A stretch of 11,732 bases of DNA, from the NCBI GenBank assembly GCA_023269335.1, contig JAHFTM010000005.1, positions 1-11,732 of the forward strand. Reading direction: 5' to 3'. The translations under genes were made by a program, and so were the position numbers. The notes beneath the pieces are model-generated. The model saw only the letters and a list, made by a program, of their open reading frames with translations. It did no database searches and was not told where the DNA came from. This document shows, piece after piece, positions 7,509-11,732 of this stretch (position 1 is the stretch's first letter; each line of letters opens with the position of its first letter). This DNA is from Chlamydiia bacterium. Its GTDB lineage: Bacteria > Chlamydiota > Chlamydiia > Chlamydiales > FEN-1388.

Positions 7509-8876
7509 CTAACGTGCACGACCCTTTTTCATAAAACCTTCATAGCGTTTCATGAGAAGATGTGACTCAATTTGCTTCATCGTATCCAGCACCACACCCA
7601 CTAAAATCAACAGCGCTGTTCCTCCAAAGAAATAGCTTATAGAGGAAGAGACATTCATAAGACTGCCAATAATTGATGGTAGCACCGCAATGAGCGCAAG
7701 TAAACAAGCACCAATCAAGGTAATGCTACTCATTGCATTCTCTAAGTAGTCTTGAGTATGTTTACCTTGGCGTACTCCAGGAATAAACGCCCCATTCTTC
7801 TTCATGTCCGATGCAATCTGATCGGGACGAAATTGTGTAGCAGTCCAAAAGTAGGTAAAAAATATAATCAGTATCACATAGGAAATAAGATACATCGTAG
7901 AACCTGGCGAAAACCAGCTAGCCACTTGCCCTATCCAATTTCCCACCCCTACAAACTGACCTAACGTTGCAGGAAACATCAAAATAGAGGAGGCGAAAAT
8001 AACAGGTATTACACCTGCATAGTTCACTTTCAAAGGTATGTATGAAGTACCAACTGACTGCACTTCGCGCATTCCTACTACCCTTCTTGCATACTGCAAA
8101 GGAATTCTTCTCTGACCTTGAATGATAAATACTGTTCCAACCGCTACCGCAACAAAAAGGAAAAAGAGGATCAGTATCGAAAAAAACGAAAGCTGACCAG
8201 GCTCAGGACTATCCAAATTCAACTGCTGTATAATTAAGCCAATTGTTGAGGGCAGTTGAGACAAGATACCGATACAGATAATTAAGCTCATGCCATTACC
8301 TATACCTTTTTCTGTGATCTGCTCACCAATCCACATCAAAAGGACGCAACCTGTCGTCATCGTAGCAATAAAAATCAAATAGTAAAGCCAAGCAGCGCCA
8401 AAGATTGTCGTCGATAGTAAATCTGACGAAATGATCCCAGGATTTGTTTGGTTAATTTGCATGGCATACTTGGCAAAAAGTGTCGCTTGTATAAACGACA
8501 GCATGAGTGTACCAAGACGTGTCCATCGATTAATTTTTCTACGACCATACTCAGGATTTTCTCGTATTTCTCTTTGCAATGAAGGTATAAGAGCCATAAG
8601 CAACTGCAAAATAATGGAAGCAGATATATATGGAACAACACCCAAAGCAAAAACAGTCATGTGGGAAAAGGCACCACCGCTAAAAATATCGACCAACTGA
8701 AACAAGTTTTGACCGCCGCCTGTCGCATGCTGAAAATAGCTTAACGCCACTTCACCATTGATTCCAGGCACTGGTACAAAACCACCTATGCGATAAATCG
8801 CAAGTAGAGCTAAAGTAAAGAAAATCTTTGTTCTCAGCTCAGGAATTTGAAATACTCTTTGGAGCGCATTATACAT
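7509..8876 (-). CDS. secY: Protein translocase subunit SecY
   Basis: About 455 residues with ten hydrophobic segments, the channel of the general Sec secretion pathway in the inner membrane. Family signatures include [12 protein letters not shown] near the first helix, the plug-side stretch [30 protein letters not shown], the cytoplasmic loop [16 protein letters not shown], and the [12 protein letters not shown] helix, followed by [14 protein letters not shown] in a late cytoplasmic loop. A GTG at 8882 would add two residues; the ATG at 8876 ([20 protein letters not shown]) fits the family start better, but neither has a clear Shine-Dalgarno sequence. It lies between rplO and rpsM; adk and map, which often follow secY, are absent. 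Confidence 0.97.
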   Translation of the reverse strand: MYNALQRVFQIPELRTKIFFTLALLAIYRIGGFVPVPGINGEVALSYFQHATGGGQNLFQLVDIFSGGAFSHMTVFALGVVPYISASIILQLLMALIPSLQREIRENPEYGRRKINRWTRLGTLMLSFIQATLFAKYAMQINQTNPGIISSDLLSTTIFGAAWLYYLIFIATMTTGCVLLMWIGEQITEKGIGNGMSLIICIGILSQLPSTIGLIIQQLNLDSPEPGQLSFFSILILFFLFVAVAVGTVFIIQGQRRIPLQYARRVVGMREVQSVGTSYIPLKVNYAGVIPVIFASSILMFPATLGQFVGVGNWIGQVASWFSPGSTMYLISYVILIIFFTYFWTATQFRPDQIASDMKKNGAFIPGVRQGKHTQDYLENAMSSITLIGACLLALIAVLPSIIGSLMNVSSSISYFFGGTALLILVGVVLDTMKQIESHLLMKRYEGFMKKGRAR

Positions 8877-8914
8877 AATCACATTTCATGTAGAAATCTT
8901 AAGAACAGGTAAAA

Positions 8915-9364
8915 CTACTTAACGATCACAAAGGTAAGAGAAGCTTTATTCAGCTTTTCTTCAGCCTGTTTCGAGATTGCTTGCACTTCAAAACGAACTT
9001 TTTTAGTAAGTTCACCTTCAGCGAGAATCTTAACACCATGAACTTGCCCTTTAAAAAAATTGTGTTCTTTTAAAGTTTCAACGTTCACTACTTCGCCATC
9101 TGAATACATTCTATCAATTTGAGCAAGGTTTATACATTCGAGTTTCTTCTGGAAACGACCTCTAGTAAAACCTCTTTCAGGTAATTTTCTATATAAAGGG
9201 ATCTGACCACCCTCATAACGCTCACGCTTTTTCCAGCCTGAACGAGATCCAGCGCCTTTTACTCCGCGCCCACAAGTTTTGCCCAGTCCTGAGCCTACGC
9301 CACGACCAACTCGACGTCGTCTTTTCCATGGTCTTGTTGCATTTTCTAAAGAATTAAGTTGCAT
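8915..9364 (-). CDS. rplO: 50S ribosomal protein L15
   Basis: A 149-residue protein with the Gly/Arg-rich L15 N-terminus (RVGRGVGSGLGKTCGRGVKG at 18-37), EGGQIPLYRKLPERGF at 51-66 and the C-terminal L18e/L15 domain. L15 is a late assembly protein of the large subunit. The ATG at 9364 is two nt from the rpsE stop codon, and AGAGG within the end of rpsE serves as ribosome-binding site, suggesting translational coupling. The rpmD gene (L30), which usually lies between rpsE and rplO, is missing. Confidence 0.97.
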   Translation of the reverse strand: MQLNSLENATRPWKRRRRVGRGVGSGLGKTCGRGVKGAGSRSGWKKRERYEGGQIPLYRKLPERGFTRGRFQKKLECINLAQIDRMYSDGEVVNVETLKEHNFFKGQVHGVKILAEGELTKKVRFEVQAISKQAEEKLNKASLTFVIVK

Positions 9365-9366
9365 TT

Positions 9367-9930
9367 TTAGACAGCCTCTCTTGCTTGCATTACTTTCTTG
9401 CGATTCGTTAAACTTAAAAGAGCTTTAAATGTAGCTCGAACCTGGTTTATAGGATTGCTTGAACCAAAACTTTTCGCCATCACATCTTTTACTCCGGCAA
9501 ATTCTAAAATAGCTCGCACTTTTGAACCAGCAATAACACCTGTACCTGCTGATGCAGGTCTCATATAGACAGTTGCTCCATCCCACTTCACATGTGCATC
9601 ATGTGGTATAGTTGCACCTTCTAACTGTATAGTTTGTAGATTTCTTCTAGCAAGTTCTCCACCTTTACGGATAGCCTCTGTCAATTCATTGGCCTTTGCA
9701 AAGCCATATCCTACTCGTCCTTTACCATCACCAACAAGAATCAGTGCGGAAAAACTCATTTTTCGTCCACCTTTCACTGTTTTGGAGCAACGATTGATAT
9801 AGAGCACTTTTTCCATGAGATCTGAACTTGTACTATCTCGATTTGCAGTATCGCGTCGTCCATCACGTTTTCCGTCACGTTTTGGTCGATCTGACTTTTG
9901 ATGTTCTTTTGAATTTTCTGCTTTAGCCAT
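9367..9930 (-). CDS. rpsE: 30S ribosomal protein S5
   Basis: A 187-residue protein. Residues 40-105 form the S5 double-stranded-RNA-binding domain (TVKGGRKMSFSALILVGDGK, GRVGYGFAKA, EAIRKGGELARRN). The C-terminal domain includes RPASAGTGVIAGSKVRAILE and AGVKDVMAKSFGSSNPINQV. S5 contributes to decoding accuracy at the mRNA entry side of the small subunit. The first 38 residues are an unusually charged extension with a RDGKRDGRRD tract, making the protein longer than the E. coli one (about 167). It follows rplR by 23 nt. Confidence 0.97.
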   Translation of the reverse strand: MAKAENSKEHQKSDRPKRDGKRDGRRDTANRDSTSSDLMEKVLYINRCSKTVKGGRKMSFSALILVGDGKGRVGYGFAKANELTEAIRKGGELARRNLQTIQLEGATIPHDAHVKWDGATVYMRPASAGTGVIAGSKVRAILEFAGVKDVMAKSFGSSNPINQVRATFKALLSLTNRKKVMQAREAV

Positions 9931-9953
9931 TTCAGCTTACCCTAATCTATAAT

Positions 9954-10325
9954 TTAAAATTGTAATCCACCTGCACGAGCTGCAGTTGCAAGTTCAGCAA
10001 GTATACCATGATACTTATATGGACCACGATCAAAAACAACCTGAAGGATCCCAAGACCACGCGCTTGTTCGGCTATCTTTTCACCAAGAACTTTTGCAGT
10101 GGCTTTATTCTTTTTCTTGAATTCAGAATTTTTCAAAGCTTTTGATTGCGTCGATATGCTTGTCAGGGTCTTCCCAATTTCGTCATCAACAATTTGCACC
10201 TGAATGTGCTTATTAGTCTTGACAACGCACATTCTAGGCTTTTGAGAGCTTCCTCTCACATGCTTTCGAACTCGATATGCTCTCTTGATTTTTACCTGAT
10301 GAGCTTTTACAGTACTTTTGTCCAT
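9954..10325 (-). CDS. rplR: 50S ribosomal protein L18
   Basis: About 123 residues. Conserved L18 blocks are the basic N-terminus (RAYRVRKHVRGSSQKPRMCV), VVKTNKHIQVQIVDDEIGKT, and the C-terminal VVFDRGPYKYHGILAELATA ending in ARAGGLQF. L18 binds 5S rRNA with L5 in the central protuberance. A GTG at 10331 would add two residues, but AGGA is better spaced for the ATG at 10325. It lies 15 nt after the rplF stop codon. Confidence 0.95.
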   Translation of the reverse strand: MDKSTVKAHQVKIKRAYRVRKHVRGSSQKPRMCVVKTNKHIQVQIVDDEIGKTLTSISTQSKALKNSEFKKKNKATAKVLGEKIAEQARGLGILQVVFDRGPYKYHGILAELATAARAGGLQF

Positions 10326-10340
10326 CTTCACGAATCCTAA

Positions 10341-10886
10341 TTATTTCGCAGTTTTAGCAGCTTTTCCAGCTTTTCTTCTTACATATTCACCTTCATAGCG
10401 AATACCTTTACCCTGATAAGGTTCTGGGGGTCGCATAGCACGTACTTCTGCTGCAAACTGACCAACTTGTTGCTTGTCAGTTCCAGTGATAGTAATGACT
10501 GTGTTTTTATCAACCTTTACCTGAACTCCTTGCGGAATAGGAAGCTTTGTTGGGTGAGAAAAACCTATTTGCAGATCCAAAAGATTACCTTGAACTGCAG
10601 CTCTATAACCCACTCCAACCATTTCAAGACGTCTCTCAAAACCTGTTGAGGCACCTACAATCATATTGCTGATCAGCGCGCGATAAAGACCATGAAAACG
10701 ACGGGAATCACTCCCATCACCTTCTACGGAAACGAGCACTTGAGTTGGCTCTATATTCAAAATGATGCCAGAAACAAGTTCCTGAGTTAAAGTGCCTTTA
10801 GGGCCTTTCACTGAAACTGATTTTCCTGCAACTATTACTTCTACGCCCTTTGGTAGAGGGACTGGCATTCGACCTTTGCGTGACAT
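10341..10886 (-). CDS. rplF: 50S ribosomal protein L6
   Basis: A 181-residue protein starting MSRKGRMPVPLPKGVEVIVA, with VSVKGPKGTLTQEL in the first L6 repeat domain, MVGVGYRAAVQGNLLDLQIG at the start of the second, and the C-terminal signature PPEPYQGKGIRYEGEYVRRK, followed by an Ala/Lys-rich tail. L6 lies near the GTPase-associated centre and the sarcin-ricin loop. Length matches the family (about 177). It follows rpsH by 19 nt. Confidence 0.97.
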   Translation of the reverse strand: MSRKGRMPVPLPKGVEVIVAGKSVSVKGPKGTLTQELVSGIILNIEPTQVLVSVEGDGSDSRRFHGLYRALISNMIVGASTGFERRLEMVGVGYRAAVQGNLLDLQIGFSHPTKLPIPQGVQVKVDKNTVITITGTDKQQVGQFAAEVRAMRPPEPYQGKGIRYEGEYVRRKAGKAAKTAK

Positions 10887-10905
10887 CTCTTTTACCTTTT
10901 TTCAG

Positions 10906-11304
10906 TTACCAAACATAACACAATAATTCACCACCCACTTTTCGCTTACGCGCTTCGTGTCCAACGAGAACACCTTGGGATGTGGAAAGAATAGATATTC
11001 CCAAACCGTTAAACACACGTGGAATCTCCGCATATCCAACATATTTACGACGTCCTGGATTTGAAATCTTTCGGATACCGCGAATAAGTGAATCTTTGCC
11101 ATCAATATAGCGAAGGAAAAGACGAATAGTTCCGATTCCATCTTCATGCTTGACGAGGAAATGCTCTACAAATTTTTGCTCACAAAGCACTTGCGCCATA
11201 TTTTGGTTCATTACGCTAAATTGAACATCCACAAAACGATGGCCTGCTCTTGTAGCATTTCGAATTCGCGTTAAAAAATCGGCAAGTTGATCATTTACGG
11301 ACAT
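10906..11304 (-). CDS. rpsH: 30S ribosomal protein S8
   Basis: A 132-residue protein with the S8 N-terminus [18 protein letters not shown] and the C-terminal signature [20 protein letters not shown] followed by [11 protein letters not shown]8 binds the central domain of 16S rRNA and in many bacteria represses its own operon. The ATG at 11304 lies inside the end of rplE (14-nt overlap) and follows GAGGG, so the two genes are probably translationally coupled. The rpsN gene normally found between rplE and rpsH is absent. Confidence 0.97.
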   Translation of the reverse strand: MSVNDQLADFLTRIRNATRAGHRFVDVQFSVMNQNMAQVLCEQKFVEHFLVKHEDGIGTIRLFLRYIDGKDSLIRGIRKISNPGRRKYVGYAEIPRVFNGLGISILSTSQGVLVGHEARKRKVGGELLCYVW

Positions 11305-11732
11305 TTTTTTTACCCTCTATTTCCTTTTCCTTCTTCTCAATTTTCTGCATAGTAGGAATAACTACCGGCATATCTTTAAACGGCATCCCTAGCAATCTTA
11401 AGAGTTCAATACATTCTTCGTCTGTTTCTGCACTCGTCACAAATGTAATATTCATACCTTGCGCGCGCTTTACTTTATCCAAATTCAACTCTGCGAATAT
11501 CTGTTGATCTTCTAAGCCAAGTGAGAAATTTCCACTTCCATCAGCCTTAGATGGAAAACCACGGAAATCTCGTATTCTTGGGGAAGCAATATTGCAGAAA
11601 CGCTCAAGGAAGTCAAACATTCTTTTTCCGCGAAGCGTAACTTTTAAACCAATCGCTTGATCTTCTCTGAGTTTAAAGTTGGAAATTGCCTTCTTAGCCT
11701 TTGTTATAATAGGCTTCTGACCAGACAAGAGC
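11291..11732 (-). CDS. rplE: 50S ribosomal protein L5, C-terminal part
   Basis: The 5' end lies beyond the right edge; about 147 codons are visible. The fragment begins [20 protein letters not shown], which corresponds to roughly residue 60 of L5, and continues with [17 protein letters not shown] and [20 protein letters not shown], then [21 protein letters not shown]5 binds 5S rRNA and contacts the P-site tRNA. After the usual family end near MPF there is an extra, Lys/Glu-rich tail of about 28 residues (from [20 protein letters not shown]). Its last codons overlap the start of rpsH. Confidence 0.96.
   Translation of the reverse strand, partial: LLSGQKPIITKAKKAISNFKLREDQAIGLKVTLRGKRMFDFLERFCNIASPRIRDFRGFPSKADGSGNFSLGLEDQQIFAELNLDKVKRAQGMNITFVTSAETDEECIELLRLLGMPFKDMPVVIPTMQKIEKKEKEIEGKKNVRK

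Overview
The window looks like a chromosomal segment of a chlamydia-like bacterium (phylum Chlamydiota), probably an environmental, amoeba-associated lineage rather than Chlamydia itself. The main reason is gene order. Nearly everything is on the minus strand and, in transcription order, reads rplE - rpsH - rplF - rplR - rpsE - rplO - secY - rpsM - rpsK - rpoA - rplQ, followed downstream by gapA. As recalled without a database, GAPDH straight after the L17 gene is chlamydial. So is the lack of rpsN after rplE, of rpmD between rpsE and rplO, of adk/map/infA/rpmJ after secY, and of rpsD between rpsK and rpoA. Species or genus cannot be fixed from the sequence.

Layout from right to left, which is the direction of transcription. 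Positions 11732-4922 hold the end of the spc operon and the alpha operon: seven ribosomal-protein genes or fragments up to rplO, then the translocon gene secY, then S13, S11, RNA polymerase alpha and L17. Genes are tightly packed; L5 and S8 overlap by 14 nt. The block ends in a strong intrinsic terminator at 4828-4862. A possible internal promoter lies in the unusually long secY-rpsM gap.

Positions 4827-2625 form an accessory island between rplQ and gapA. It contains two tandem paralogous genes of an unrecognised family. The first (4025-4723) is intact. The second (about 2904-3505) is broken by a one-base deletion. A decayed copy of the rplQ terminator region sits upstream of the broken copy, so the duplicated unit included the terminator. 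A 144-bp element with long inverted-repeat ends (3753-3896) lies between the two paralogs.

Positions 2624-1 hold gapA (complete, all catalytic residues present), a 335-residue conserved-looking protein with a compact N-terminus and a long charged Arg/Glu-rich disordered tail, and the first 87 or so codons of a membrane protein resembling ComEC that runs off the left edge.

The ribosomal, SecY and RpoA products form the core gene-expression and secretion machinery, and gapA is central glycolysis. The accessory paralogs have no visible link to that function and probably entered the junction by insertion and duplication. No tRNA, rRNA, CRISPR array or transposase gene was seen.
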